DNA of 64,000 bases from Mesorhizobium sp. B2-4-15 (GTDB lineage Bacteria > Pseudomonadota > Alphaproteobacteria > Rhizobiales > Rhizobiaceae). The position numbers and the translations under genes are program-made. The DNA lies in assembly GCF_006658505.1 (NCBI RefSeq), contig NZ_VFUZ01000012.1, positions 114,221-178,220 of the forward strand, written 5' to 3'. The notes beneath the pieces were generated by a model. That model made no database searches. It had not been told where the DNA came from and was given only the letters and a program-made list of their open reading frames with translations. How positions within the stretch are numbered: the first letter of the stretch is position 1; each line of letters opens with the position of its first letter. This document shows, piece after piece, positions 44,285 through 53,472 of this stretch.

Positions 44285-45406
44285 TCATTGTGGCGCAGGA
44301 TCGGGAACCGGCAGTCCTATCTCCAGCCTGTCCTGGTTCACTTGCGGCAGAATGAAACGGCCGGTCAGGTACCAGAGCATGGACACGACCAGGATCGAGA
44401 GATAGCCATCCACGGCATAATGCCAGCCGGTGTAGACCGAGCCGAACAGGATGAGTGCCGCAAAGCACCAGCCGGCGACGGCCCAGCGGCGGCCGAAACC
44501 GCTGAGGAAGAAGGCGTTGAGCGTGGCAATGGCGACATGCATGCTCGGCATGGCGGAGATGCCGCCGCCCAGTTCCGGACGGCCGCTTTCGTAGGTTTGA
44601 AGCAGGTAATTGGCATAGGCATGGACCGATGCGGCGTGGGCATCCCCCGCCAGGGCGATTTGCAACCCGGCAAACCGATCACCACCATAGAACTCGTCAT
44701 AGAATATGGGACCTGTCGACGACAAAACAGTCGCCAGCACCGTGCCGCACAGGGTGATGGTCAGCGCGAACGCCCAGAGATAACGCAGACGCCTGACCGG
44801 GCTGTTCCAGAAGGCGACGAACAGCAAGGTGCCGAACCACTGCACGAGCCAGCCATAGCCGTAGGCGGCGTAAATGATGGCCGAAACCGGTTCGGGAACG
44901 ACGCTGTGCGCCCATGCCCAGGGATCCGTGCCGTGCAGCCGGAAATCCAGCTCCGCCAGCATGCGGTCCGCATAGAATGGAATGACCTGCGGGATCGTCA
45001 CCTTCAAGGTGGTGAAGGCGGTGATGCCGAGAAAGAACAGGACGACCACGGGCGTGGCAGCCTGCCAACGCTGCCTGAGCGTGTCGAGCATGAACCGGGT
45101 CGGGTTGTGCCTGGAAAATGTCAAGGCCAGCAGCCCGAGGCCCGCCGCAAGAAGCATGGGCAGGAAGAAGACGAACGGTCTGGCGTAGGATTCCGACAGC
45201 CGCAGGTACTGATCCGGATGAAGGCAAAGCGCCGTCAGAACATAGGCCAGACACAAGGCCGTCAACAGCCAGCCGCTGCTGGTTGCCGCGATATCCAGGC
45301 CAAGGAGAAGGACACCGGAGCGACGATCCTCGCCCCTCCGCCCGGTCTGCACGCTCATCGAAAGACATCCCGCCAGCCGCTTAAACACCCGATCATTATT
45401 CTGCAT
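44285..45406 (-). CDS. PAP2-superfamily membrane phosphatase
   Basis: A 373-residue inner-membrane protein with about eight hydrophobic segments. The PAP2 motif is split as usual: MPSMHVAIATLNA (the SxxxH-like block) and YTGWHYAVDGYLS (SxxxxxHxxxD-like block); no clear KxxxxxxRP is seen, as in the inositol-phosphoceramide-synthase-like branch (PAP2_3). It may act on lipid phosphates at the outer face of the inner membrane. Starts at 45406 or 45358 are both possible; neither has a strong ribosome site. Confidence 0.8.
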   Translation of the reverse strand: MQNNDRVFKRLAGCLSMSVQTGRRGEDRRSGVLLLGLDIAATSSGWLLTALCLAYVLTALCLHPDQYLRLSESYARPFVFFLPMLLAAGLGLLALTFSRHNPTRFMLDTLRQRWQAATPVVVLFFLGITAFTTLKVTIPQVIPFYADRMLAELDFRLHGTDPWAWAHSVVPEPVSAIIYAAYGYGWLVQWFGTLLFVAFWNSPVRRLRYLWAFALTITLCGTVLATVLSSTGPIFYDEFYGGDRFAGLQIALAGDAHAASVHAYANYLLQTYESGRPELGGGISAMPSMHVAIATLNAFFLSGFGRRWAVAGWCFAALILFGSVYTGWHYAVDGYLSILVVSMLWYLTGRFILPQVNQDRLEIGLPVPDPAPQ

Positions 45407-45567
45407 ACCATGTATTACCGGTTTCTTACACTTCGCTCGAAGTAAATCGTCAAAATATTATATTTTATAATGCCTTGTTTGTTTGCAAGGATTTGTTGAC
45501 CAAGATGCGCCGCGTCCGCTTCACCCGGGAAGGCGGGCCACCGCCGCGAAGGCGATGGCCCCATCGA

Positions 45568-46017
45568 TCAGGCGGGCTTGATGAGGCCGAGTTGGGTGAG
45601 GGCGGCGACGCCGTCGTCGAGGCCGATTTCCTCGACGATCCTGCCGTCGATCACCTTCAGCACGGTGGTGCCGGTGAAACGCATGGCGCGGCCGGTGGCG
45701 GCGGGCAGCGAGCCGGCGAGGAAATCGCCGAAGGCCGGGCCGGTATGCGTACCGCCGCCCTCCCACTGGCCGACGACATAATCGCCCTCGGCGATGAGAT
45801 CGGCGGTCGCCCAGAAGTTCAGGTCCGGGAAGGCGGCGCGGAAATCGGTCATGAAGGCCTTGATGTCGTCGCGGCCCCGGCGCGGCTCATGCAAGGAATA
45901 TTTGAGCAGCATGTCGGGTGCCGCGATGTCGTCGACGACGGAGAGATCGCAGGTTTCACCCCAGAAGTCGGTGAACCAGCGGACGACGACCGCCTTGTTG
46001 TCTTCCTGTTTGGTCAT
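45568..46017 (-). CDS. SnoaL-like / ester cyclase family protein
   Basis: A 149-residue NTF2-fold protein. VVVRWFTDFWGETCDLSVVDD, DDIKAFMTDFRAAFPDLNFWATADLIAEGDYVVGQWEGGGTH and TVLKVIDGRIVEEI match the SnoaL/ester-cyclase group, cavity-forming small proteins of varied function. The ATG at 46017 begins the conserved part. It stands alone upstream of, and divergent from, the PAS-GGDEF protein gene at 46254. Confidence 0.85.
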   Translation of the reverse strand: MTKQEDNKAVVVRWFTDFWGETCDLSVVDDIAAPDMLLKYSLHEPRRGRDDIKAFMTDFRAAFPDLNFWATADLIAEGDYVVGQWEGGGTHTGPAFGDFLAGSLPAATGRAMRFTGTTVLKVIDGRIVEEIGLDDGVAALTQLGLIKPA

Positions 46018-46253
46018 TGCGAGGGTCCTCTTTGTTGCTTGGCTGGGATCGGCGGGCTTGGCCGACGACCCGGGACAAGCGATAGGAGCATCCCGGATCC
46101 GCAAAACTCCGGTTCTTGCCCGCCAATCGAAAGCCGATGGCGGCGGCCGGCGGAGGGCAAGGCGCCCATTTCCATCTCCCGCGAGGCCGAGTAACGCTTT
46201 CTTCTCTGGTTCCGCGGCAGATTGTCCGATGGTGGGGGCGGACGAAGCAGGAC

Positions 46254-48353
46254 ATGGCGCGTCAGGGCAAGAAAAATCGCAACGGACTATTCTGGGCCAA
46301 GGCGCTGGAGCGCGCCGATCTTGGCGTCTGGGACTGGGATCTTCGCGCCGGCGACTGCTTCTATTCGGCGACCTGGGCGCGCATGCTCGGCTATGACGAG
46401 GGCGAACTGGCCAACACCAGCGACCTGTGGCTGCAACTCACCCATCCCGACGACCGCGAGCGGGCGCTGGCCAGCGGCGACCGCCATATTGCCGGGCTGA
46501 CCGATGCCATCGAGACCGAACTCAGGCTGAAGCACAAGCAGGGCCATTGGGTGTGGGTGCTCGACCGCGGCGGCATCGTCGAGCGCGGCGCGGACGGGCA
46601 GCCGCTGCGGCTGATGGGCGTGCAGACCGACATCTCGAAGCAGAAAGCGGCCGAAGCCGCGCTCGAACAGGTCAATGTGCGCTTCCGCCTGGCGCTCGCC
46701 GCCAGCGGCACTGGCATCTGGCACTTCGACATCGCTACCAACAAGAGCTATTGGGACGCCCGCACCAGGGACATATTCGGCCTTGTCGCCGATACCGACG
46801 AGGTGCCGGGCGCCCTCTGGCACAGCTATCTGCACCCCGACGACAAGGAAGCCACCGAGCGCGCCCACCGGGCACCGGTCGAAACGGACGGCGTCATCGC
46901 CAATCAATACCGCATCATCAGGCGCGACGGTGAGATCCGTCATATCGAATCGCTGGTGCGGTTCATTGCCGTCGCGGGTGCCGCCGGCCAGATCCTCGGC
47001 ACGGTGCGCGACATCACCGAGGACAAGCTGCGCGAACAGGAGCTTGCCTTCGCCGCCCGTCACGACGCGCTGACCGGCCTGTGGAACCGCGCCGCCTTCG
47101 ACAGGCTGCTCGCCGACAACATCGCCTCGGGCGTGCCGCTGGCGGTGTTTTATGTCGATCTCGACTACTTCAAGGCGCTCAACGACTTCGCCGGCCACGC
47201 GGCTGGTGATCTGGCGCTGAAGAGCGTCGCGGCGGGTATTGGCCGCTGCTTGCCGCCCTCGGCGCATGCGGCGCGGCTCGGCGGCGACGAGTTTGCCTTG
47301 CTGGTGCCCAATTGCGACGCGGCGCAAGCCGAACCATTGGCCGTCGCCATCCTGGCGGCCGTGCGCGGCGCCGATCTCGGTCTTGCCGCGACCTCGCGGC
47401 GGCTCGCGGCAAGCATCGGCATTGCCATCGTCGACGATCGGGCCACCACGGTGGCCGACGCGCTGGCCTGCGCCGACGACGCTTGCTACGCGGCCAAGGC
47501 CGCGGGGCGCGATCGCTTCGCGGTGTTTTCGGCCGAGGCGGCCTCGGGCGGCCTCAACGCGGCGCGGCTCGCCGCCGACACGGTCGACGCCATGGATGAC
47601 GGCCGGCTGAAACTGTTCGGCCAGGAGATCCACCGGCTGGGCCGGCCCTGGCAGGAAAGCCGCCACGTCGAGGTGCTGGCGCGGCTGGCCGGGCGCGGCG
47701 GCAAGCTCATCCCGCCCAGTGAGTTCATCCCGGCGGCCGAGCGCTTCGGCATTGCCGCAAGGCTCGATCGCTGGATCATCCGCACGGCGCTCTCGCTGCA
47801 TGGCGCGGCGATGAAGTCCGGCGCGATCACGCTCGGCTTCAACCTGTCGGCGCAGACGCTGAGCGACCCCGGTCTGTGGGACTTCGTCGACAGCATCATC
47901 GAGGAAACAGGGGCGCCGCATTCCGGCATCGGCTTCGAGATCACCGAAACCGCGGCCGTCACCAATTTCGACGCCGCCGAGGCGTTCGTGCGCAAGGCGC
48001 GCGAGCGGCGATGCCGGGTCAGCCTCGACGATTTCGGCGCCGGCATGAGCTCGTTCGAGTATCTCAGGCGTTTTCCGGTCGATGCCATCAAGATCGACGG
48101 CTCCTTCATCGAGCATATCGCCGAGAGCCGCTTCGACCGCGAGATCGTCTCGGCCATAGCGGGCATTGCCCGCAGCGTCGGCTGCGGCGTCGTGGCCGAG
48201 AAGATCGAGCAACCGGAGACGCTCGACGTCCTGCAGGCCATGGGGGTCGATTTCGGCCAGGGGTTCCTGCTGCACCGGCCTGAACCGCTGGAGCAGATCG
48301 TTATCCGCGCGACCAGGCCGGCAAGCGGAGCGCCCGTCCGCAAGGCGTCATGA
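46254..48353 (+). CDS. PAS-PAS-GGDEF-EAL protein with degenerate EAL motif
   Basis: A 699-residue cytoplasmic signalling protein without membrane segments. Two PAS domains (about 20-135 and 145-265) each end in a PAC motif (LMGVQTDIS, LGTVRDITED). GGDEF is intact at 343-347 with no RxxD inhibitory site in front. In the phosphodiesterase domain EAL reads EVL (473-475) and DDFGTG reads DDFGAG, though other metal-site Glu and Asp residues seem kept. It may mainly make cyclic-di-GMP, with the EAL part weak or a binding domain. Confidence 0.92.
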   Translation: MARQGKKNRNGLFWAKALERADLGVWDWDLRAGDCFYSATWARMLGYDEGELANTSDLWLQLTHPDDRERALASGDRHIAGLTDAIETELRLKHKQGHWVWVLDRGGIVERGADGQPLRLMGVQTDISKQKAAEAALEQVNVRFRLALAASGTGIWHFDIATNKSYWDARTRDIFGLVADTDEVPGALWHSYLHPDDKEATERAHRAPVETDGVIANQYRIIRRDGEIRHIESLVRFIAVAGAAGQILGTVRDITEDKLREQELAFAARHDALTGLWNRAAFDRLLADNIASGVPLAVFYVDLDYFKALNDFAGHAAGDLALKSVAAGIGRCLPPSAHAARLGGDEFALLVPNCDAAQAEPLAVAILAAVRGADLGLAATSRRLAASIGIAIVDDRATTVADALACADDACYAAKAAGRDRFAVFSAEAASGGLNAARLAADTVDAMDDGRLKLFGQEIHRLGRPWQESRHVEVLARLAGRGGKLIPPSEFIPAAERFGIAARLDRWIIRTALSLHGAAMKSGAITLGFNLSAQTLSDPGLWDFVDSIIEETGAPHSGIGFEITETAAVTNFDAAEAFVRKARERRCRVSLDDFGAGMSSFEYLRRFPVDAIKIDGSFIEHIAESRFDREIVSAIAGIARSVGCGVVAEKIEQPETLDVLQAMGVDFGQGFLLHRPEPLEQIVIRATRPASGAPVRKAS

Positions 48354-48560
48354 TCGTAAGGGTTGCCGCACGGTCGTTTGCGGTAACTCCAGCACGCCAG
48401 CCTCGGGCCGCTTGTGCTGGGCTTCAGCCACCATCTCGATCAGCAGGTCGAGGGCCTCGCATGCCGAGCGGCTCGTCCCGTCATTGCCGCGCAGATAGTG
48501 GTAGGCGCGTTCGAGATGGATACGGGCGGCCGGAAAATCGCTGGTCAATGGTTCCTCCAT
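48348..48560 (-). CDS. Small protein of unknown function
   Basis: A 70-residue protein with GAGG before its ATG, convergent with and overlapping by six bases the GGDEF-EAL gene. It reads MEEPLTSDFPAARIHLERAY, then YLRGNDGTSRSACEALDLLI and EMVAEAQHKRPEA. The pattern suggests two amphipathic helices, like small proteins of Mesorhizobium annotated only as hypothetical. No signal peptide or metal motif. Confidence 0.6.
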   Translation of the reverse strand: MEEPLTSDFPAARIHLERAYHYLRGNDGTSRSACEALDLLIEMVAEAQHKRPEAGVLELPQTTVRQPLRS

Positions 48561-48758
48561 TACCTCGCCCTAATATACCTTGCCCCAACTGGTGGAACGC
48601 GGGGTAAATATCCACAGACGGTTTTTATTCAAATGCGGGAGCGCTTTGGGAGGGCACGGCAGCTTCGGCGGTAAGCTGTCAGGAGTGACATTGCCCGACT
48701 CTTTGCGACCGCTTCATGCACGGCTAGACTGCGGCTCTTGCTGCCCGAGGTGGTGCCC

Positions 48759-49484
48759 ATGATCGTCCAGGCCTGCATCAACGGCGCGCGTCCGCGTGAC
48801 TTCCATCCGGCGCTGCCGCTGACGGCGCGGGCGATGGCCAGCGACGCCGCGGCCTGCGTTGCCGCCGGTGCGGCCGAACTGCACATCCATCCGCGCGGCG
48901 GCGACGGGCGCGAAAGCCTGGCCGCCGTCGACGCGACGGTTCTTGCGGTGCGCGGCGCCTGTCCCGGCACGCTTATAGGTGTGTCGACCGGCGCCTGGAT
49001 CGAGAACGACGTCGCGCGCACCCGCGAAGCGATCGCCGGCTGGCGCGAACTGCCCGATTATGCCTCGGTCAATCTGTCGGAGGCCGACGCGCCGGCCGTG
49101 ATGGAGCTGTTGCGCCAACGCGGTGTCGGTATCGAGGCGGGGCTTGCCACGACAATCGATGCGGAACGGTTTGTGGCGCTTGCGGGCCACAGCCGGGTGC
49201 TGCGCATCCTGATCGAGATCGACATGCAGGACCTGGCGGCGGCGCTCGCCGAAGCACACGCCATCGCGGCCGTGCTCGAGCGCGCCGAAGTGCGGCGGCC
49301 GATCCTGCTGCATGGCGCCGATGCCACGGTCTGGCCGTTCGTCGAGCTTGCGCGCCGGAAGCGCTGGTCGACGCGCGTCGGGCTGGAGGACGGCAAGACG
49401 CTCGCCGACGGCAGGACGGCTAAGGACAATGCGGAAATCGTGGCGGCTGCGGTGGCTGTATTTCGCGGCGCGCCCGTCGGCTGA
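48759..49484 (+). CDS. BKACE-family (3-keto-5-aminohexanoate cleavage-like) enzyme
   Basis: A 241-residue TIM-barrel protein. GAGGTGG precedes the ATG at 48759. The zinc ligands of the family are expected in ELHIHPRGGDGRE (HxH), and the active-site residues in SVNLSEADA and RVGLEDGKTL are visible. BKACE enzymes cleave beta-keto acids with acetyl-CoA; this one is shorter than the usual 270-310 residues, so its substrate may differ. It is convergent with the hydroxycinnamate CoA ligase gene, 14 bases away. Confidence 0.82.
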   Translation: MIVQACINGARPRDFHPALPLTARAMASDAAACVAAGAAELHIHPRGGDGRESLAAVDATVLAVRGACPGTLIGVSTGAWIENDVARTREAIAGWRELPDYASVNLSEADAPAVMELLRQRGVGIEAGLATTIDAERFVALAGHSRVLRILIEIDMQDLAAALAEAHAIAAVLERAEVRRPILLHGADATVWPFVELARRKRWSTRVGLEDGKTLADGRTAKDNAEIVAAAVAVFRGAPVG

Positions 49485-49497
49485 ACGGCGGTCCGCC

Positions 49498-51012
49498 TCA
49501 GGCCTGCCCGCCGGCTGGCGCCGTCCAGTTGCGCAAAATGTATTTCTGGATCTTGCCTGATGCGGTGCGCGGCAGCGCATCGGTGAGCAGGAATTCCTTC
49601 GGCACCTTGTAGCGGGCGATCCGGGCACGGCAATGGCTTGCCAGGTCGGCCGGATCGACAACGCAACCGGCTTTCACCACGACGAAGGCGCGCCCGACTT
49701 CGCCCCAGCGCGCGTCGGCGACACCGATCACGGCTGCTTCGGCGATGTCGGGATGGTCGAGCAGCGCCGTCTCGATTTCGACAGGATAGACGTTTTCGCC
49801 GCCGGAAATGAACATGTCCTTGCGACGGTCGACAAGGGTGATGAACCCTTCCTCATCCCGCCGCGCCACGTCGCCGGTGCGGAACCAGCCATCGGTGGTG
49901 AAGGCACGCGCCGTTTCTTCCGGCCGGTTCCAATAGCCTGATGTGATTGAGGGGCCGGACAGCCACATCTCGCCCGGTTCGCCAGCCGCGACGTCGCGGC
50001 CATGTTCGTCGACGATGCGCAAGCTGATCGTTGGCGCGGCAAGGCCTGCCGAGCCAGCCTTGTCGGCGATCCGGTCGGCCTCGACCGGCATGCCAAGCAC
50101 GGTGCCTGCTTCCGTCATACCGAAGCCGTCGGCCATAAGGACGCCTCGGGCCAGCCACCCGTGGACATCGGCGGCCGGATTTGGCGCGCCGCCGGTGAAG
50201 ATGGCGGTGAGGGAGGTCCAGCGCGACGGTGTGAAGTCGGGATGGTCACGCAGCATCCTGGCCATCTGGGGCACGCAGAAATAGTGGGTGACGCCAAGCG
50301 TGGGATCGGCGAGGCGGCGATTGGTGACGCCGGCGTCGAAGCCGGGCGAGATCAGCACCGTGCCGCCTTGAAGCAGCGGCGGACGCAGGCTGGTGATGAG
50401 GCCGATAATATGGAACATCGGCATGTCGCAAAGGAAGATGCTGGAATTGCCGACCCGGCCGAGCACACCGAAATTGACTGCGGAGGCAAAGGCGTTGCGT
50501 TCGGTAACGATGACGCCCTTCGGCTGTCCCGAAGTGCCCGAAGTGTAGAGAATGATCGACGGCGCGTCCTCGACCGGCATGGGGCGGCGCGGTACCGGCG
50601 CCCGTGCCCCGACCGCCGCCGCGAAGGCGGCGACATCGACAGGGATGCAGCGCCCGGGCAACGCCGTCTCCAGGGCGGCGTCATGCAGCAGCAGCGCCGG
50701 ATCGCAATCCGCAAGGATCGCCCGCCGCTCCGCACCGGCGAGCCGCCAGTTGACCGGCACGAAGACGGCGCCAAGCCGCATCGCGGCCTGCTGCAGGATC
50801 AGGAGATCAGCGCTGTTGCGGGCAAGCGTGGCGATCCGTTGCCCGGGCTCGACGCCGTAGCGGGTTTCGAGAACGCCGACGGCGTTCTGGATAGCTTCGT
50901 CGAAGGCGCGATAGGTCCAGCGCCGGCCGGATGCCAGGTCGACGCAGGCAAGGCGATCCGGCCGCGCGCCGGCATGAAAGGCCACCGGATCGGGCATCGT
51001 CGAGGCCGGCAT
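49498..51012 (-). CDS. Acyl-CoA synthetase, probable hydroxycinnamate (feruloyl-)CoA ligase
   Basis: A 504-residue AMP-forming ligase. The ATG at 51012 is chosen over 51018 because GGGAGGAG lies six bases before it. AMP-binding motifs are ILYTSGTSGQPKGV, MADGFGMTEAG, WFRTGDVARRDEEGFITLVDRRKDM and the catalytic Lys in PRTASGKIQKYIL. It lies 38 bases downstream of a hydroxycinnamoyl-CoA hydratase/lyase gene, which makes ferulate, p-coumarate or caffeate the likely acids. It converts the acid to its CoA thioester for side-chain cleavage. Confidence 0.87.
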   Translation of the reverse strand: MPASTMPDPVAFHAGARPDRLACVDLASGRRWTYRAFDEAIQNAVGVLETRYGVEPGQRIATLARNSADLLILQQAAMRLGAVFVPVNWRLAGAERRAILADCDPALLLHDAALETALPGRCIPVDVAAFAAAVGARAPVPRRPMPVEDAPSIILYTSGTSGQPKGVIVTERNAFASAVNFGVLGRVGNSSIFLCDMPMFHIIGLITSLRPPLLQGGTVLISPGFDAGVTNRRLADPTLGVTHYFCVPQMARMLRDHPDFTPSRWTSLTAIFTGGAPNPAADVHGWLARGVLMADGFGMTEAGTVLGMPVEADRIADKAGSAGLAAPTISLRIVDEHGRDVAAGEPGEMWLSGPSITSGYWNRPEETARAFTTDGWFRTGDVARRDEEGFITLVDRRKDMFISGGENVYPVEIETALLDHPDIAEAAVIGVADARWGEVGRAFVVVKAGCVVDPADLASHCRARIARYKVPKEFLLTDALPRTASGKIQKYILRNWTAPAGGQA

Positions 51013-51050
51013 TCGCATCTCCTCCCGGATGGCGTCGATGGTCTATCGCG

Positions 51051-51866
51051 TCATCTTGCCTTGTCGTAGGCGCCTAGACCCGGCTTGTAGCTCTTTTCGT
51101 CGATGAACTGACGGATGCCTTCCTTACGACCCTCATTGTCGCGGGAGTTTGCCGCTTCCTGGGCCCGCACCAGATAGTCCTCGGCATTGTCATAGGTCAT
51201 TTCGGCGACGCGTCGGATGGCGTCCTTGGTCGCCTTCAGCGCAATCGGGTTCTTCTTCAAAAGGATATTGGCGACCTCGGTGACCCGCGCCTTCAATTCC
51301 GCCAGCGGCAGGCTTTCATTGACCAGCTTCCAGGCAGCGGCCTTTTTGCCGTCGATGAGTTCGCCGGTCAGCGCATGATACGTAGCGTCGCGCATCGACA
51401 GGAGGTCGACCACCACCTTGGTGGCGCCGCCGCCGGGCAGGATGCCCCAGTTGATCTCCGACAGGGCAAACCGCGCCTCGTCGGCGGCAAAGGCAAGGTC
51501 GCAGGCGAAAAGCGGGCCATAGCCGCCGCCAAAACACCAGCCATTGACCATGGCTATGGTCGGCTTTTCGTACCAGCGCAGGCGCCGCCACCAGCCATAG
51601 GCTTCCGACTGCGCTCTGCGGATGGCGCCGAGACCCTTGGCTTCGGTCTCTCGGAAATACGCCTTCAGGTCCATGCCCGCCGACCAGGCGCTGCCTTCGC
51701 CCGACAGCACGAGCACGCCGACGTCATCGCGGAACTCGAGCTCGTCGAGAACCTCCATCATTCGCCGGTTGAGTGCCGGGTTCATGCAATTGCGCTTGTC
51801 CGGCCGGTTGAACCGCACCCAGGCGATGCCGTTCTCGATGTCGAAGGCAACTGTCTCTTCGGTCAT
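51051..51866 (-). CDS. p-Hydroxycinnamoyl-CoA hydratase/lyase
   Basis: A 271-residue crotonase-fold enzyme. SAGMDLKAYFRETE forms part of the oxyanion hole. EKPTIAMVNGWCFGGGYGPL and ALSEINWGILPGGGATK are hallmarks of the hydroxycinnamoyl-CoA hydratase-lyases (Ech/HCHL) that turn feruloyl-CoA into vanillin plus acetyl-CoA. GAGGACC before the ATG at 51866 sets the start. It is the first gene of a two-gene operon with the CoA ligase, divergent from a MarR gene. No vanillin dehydrogenase gene lies in the window. Confidence 0.9.
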   Translation of the reverse strand: MTEETVAFDIENGIAWVRFNRPDKRNCMNPALNRRMMEVLDELEFRDDVGVLVLSGEGSAWSAGMDLKAYFRETEAKGLGAIRRAQSEAYGWWRRLRWYEKPTIAMVNGWCFGGGYGPLFACDLAFAADEARFALSEINWGILPGGGATKVVVDLLSMRDATYHALTGELIDGKKAAAWKLVNESLPLAELKARVTEVANILLKKNPIALKATKDAIRRVAEMTYDNAEDYLVRAQEAANSRDNEGRKEGIRQFIDEKSYKPGLGAYDKAR

Positions 51867-51906
51867 GCGCAGGTCCTCGCGTTCGCCGCAGGCATTGGTC
51901 AAAATT

Positions 51907-51946
51907 GCTATGAAACATAGCTATCACATTCGCTATGTCGCATAGT
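51907..51946. promoter_or_regulatory. Two near-identical MarR operators in the divergent promoter
   Basis: GCTATGAAACATAGC (51907-51921) is a perfect palindrome with three central bases. GCTATGTCGCATAGT (51932-51946) is the same with one arm mismatch. Their centres are 25 bases apart. On the minus strand TTGTCA (51964-51959) and GACATA (51941-51936) are spaced 17 bases and would drive the hydratase/ligase operon, with the second operator covering the -10. Confidence 0.8.
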
Positions 51947-51990
51947 CTTTTTCGCTTGACAAGGGCCGGGATCGCGGCGATCGGTGCGGC

Positions 51991-52464
51991 ATGGACGAGA
52001 TCCAGCTTCACAACGGCCGAGCCGGGCCAGACGTGCTGCCCGACGACGCGCTCGATGCGCAGATCGGCTACAATCTCAAGCGTGCCTCGGCTTTCGCGCT
52101 CAATGATTTCGTGATCGAACTGGCCGATGCCGGCCTGCGCCCGGTCACCTATGGCATGCTGGCGCTGATCGACGAGAGGCCGGGCATCCGCGCCGCCAAA
52201 CTCTGCCGTCTGCTGGGAATGAAGAGCGCCAACATGGCGCCGCTGCTTGCCGAACTGGAGGAGCGCGGGCTGGTCGAGCGCGACGACCATGCCGAGGACA
52301 GGCGTGTGCGGATGCTGACCCTGACGCGGGCCGCCACGCAGGCCATGCCCGGATGGCGGCAACAGGTTCGCCGGCACGAGGACCGGTTTCTGCACCGGCT
52401 GACGAAGAAGGAGCGGGCGACGCTGCTGCGCCTGCTGCGTCTGATCTGGACGGACGAAGACTAG
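51991..52464 (+). CDS. MarR-family regulator of the hydroxycinnamate genes
   Basis: A 157-residue winged-helix regulator. LRPVTYGMLALIDERPGIRAAKLCRLLGMKSANMAPLLAELEERGLVERDDHAEDRRVRML contains the HTH (about 60-90) and the DxRxR wing. It is divergent from the hydratase/lyase gene, matching the FerR/HcaR/CouR repressors that are released by hydroxycinnamoyl-CoA. The paired palindromes in the 124-base gap should be its operators and would control its own promoter as well. Confidence 0.92.
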   Translation: MDEIQLHNGRAGPDVLPDDALDAQIGYNLKRASAFALNDFVIELADAGLRPVTYGMLALIDERPGIRAAKLCRLLGMKSANMAPLLAELEERGLVERDDHAEDRRVRMLTLTRAATQAMPGWRQQVRRHEDRFLHRLTKKERATLLRLLRLIWTDED

Positions 52465-52522
52465 ATTTAGCGTGGATCACCGTTTCACGGAGGCGGTGAG
52501 CCACGCGCCATCTCTCGTTTGA

Positions 52523-52568
52523 CGCAATTCCGGACGGACAGGCGTGCCACACATTTCCGGGAATTGCT
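52523..52568. repeat. Short rhizobial GCAATTCCGG / CCGGGAATTGC element
   Basis: GCAATTCCGGACGGACAGGC and ATTTCCGGGAATTGC are nearly inverse copies, a shorter relative of the element at 20527-20630. It lies between convergent genes (MarR regulator and DUF1275 protein). Confidence 0.55.
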
Positions 52569-52581
52569 TCGAGGGCTTTGC

Positions 52582-53265
52582 CTATCCCGCTTGCTCCTCC
52601 GGCGCCGCAACCCGCAGCAGCAGCGCGATGAGCGCAATCACCGGCGGCACGACGAAGCACCAGACATTGGCAAAGGCATAGCCGAGAGCGGCGGCCGCGC
52701 AGCCGGCGGCGAATACGGCGACCGCCGCAGCCATGCGCTTGAGGCGCGCCACAATAGCCGGCCGGGCGTCCGGGACCACGCCGCCGATGAGGTCCCCGAG
52801 ATCGATCATGATCTGAGTGGTGGTGCCGGTCATCAGCGTCGAGGGCGGCGCGGCGGCCAGATGGACCCGATGCACCGCGTTCTGGACCGCCATAGCGGCG
52901 ACCAGCACCATGCCGGTGACGATCGCCACCGCGCTGTCGCCGCTGGCAAAGGGGCCAAAGCGGACCGCCAGGACGGCTCCGACGACGAGCAGCGCCAGCT
53001 TGGTTCCCAGCAGCACGCCGAGCGCCGTCCGTCCGCGCCTACGCAAGCGCTCGCCGGCAAGCCGGGTCAGGATGACCACGACGCAGAACACCGGCAGCGC
53101 CAGGAGCTTCGCCAGCACGCCTGAAATGCCAAGTGCCAACGAGGCACCCAGGGTGACGAAATTTCCCGTCACATGCGCTGTGAACAGGCCCTGCAGCGCC
53201 AGGAAGCCGGCCGTGTCGACATAACCGCCGTTGAGGCTCAACAGCAGCGGCAAAGTGGGTTTCAT
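52582..53265 (-). CDS. DUF1275 (YoaK-like) membrane protein
   Basis: A 227-residue inner-membrane protein with six hydrophobic segments. LPLLLSLNGGYVDTAGFLALQGLFTAHVTGNFVTLG and GMVLVAAMAVQNAVHR together with TLMTGTTTQIMIDLGD are the DUF1275 signatures. The ATG at 53265 gives the usual short N-terminus and has GAGG at eight bases; an ATG at 53322 would add 19 residues. Function is unknown for the family. A diverged duplicate of its first bases lies at about 54103-54212. Confidence 0.87.
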   Translation of the reverse strand: MKPTLPLLLSLNGGYVDTAGFLALQGLFTAHVTGNFVTLGASLALGISGVLAKLLALPVFCVVVILTRLAGERLRRRGRTALGVLLGTKLALLVVGAVLAVRFGPFASGDSAVAIVTGMVLVAAMAVQNAVHRVHLAAAPPSTLMTGTTTQIMIDLGDLIGGVVPDARPAIVARLKRMAAAVAVFAAGCAAAALGYAFANVWCFVVPPVIALIALLLRVAAPEEQAG

Positions 53266-53472
53266 GGCGGCGGCCTCGCGTCCGGGATCAGACAAGGTCT
53301 CATATCCCGGCGCGGCGTTCATCTCAATGCGGCGCCTCGGTCTTGGCGGACGCCGGGCGCTTCCCGTCACGCGTCACGAGATCGTTAGAAGCCACTTGAG
53401 GAACAATTGAAATGAGGGCACGTTCAGGGTGGGGTGCGGGAGGAACGTGTCCAACTGTTTCGGAGCTCTCGC

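Noticed and set aside
46287..48275. 662-codon minus-strand frame opposite the PAS-GGDEF-EAL gene
   Set aside because: Antisense shadow; the opposite strand encodes four recognisable domains in order.
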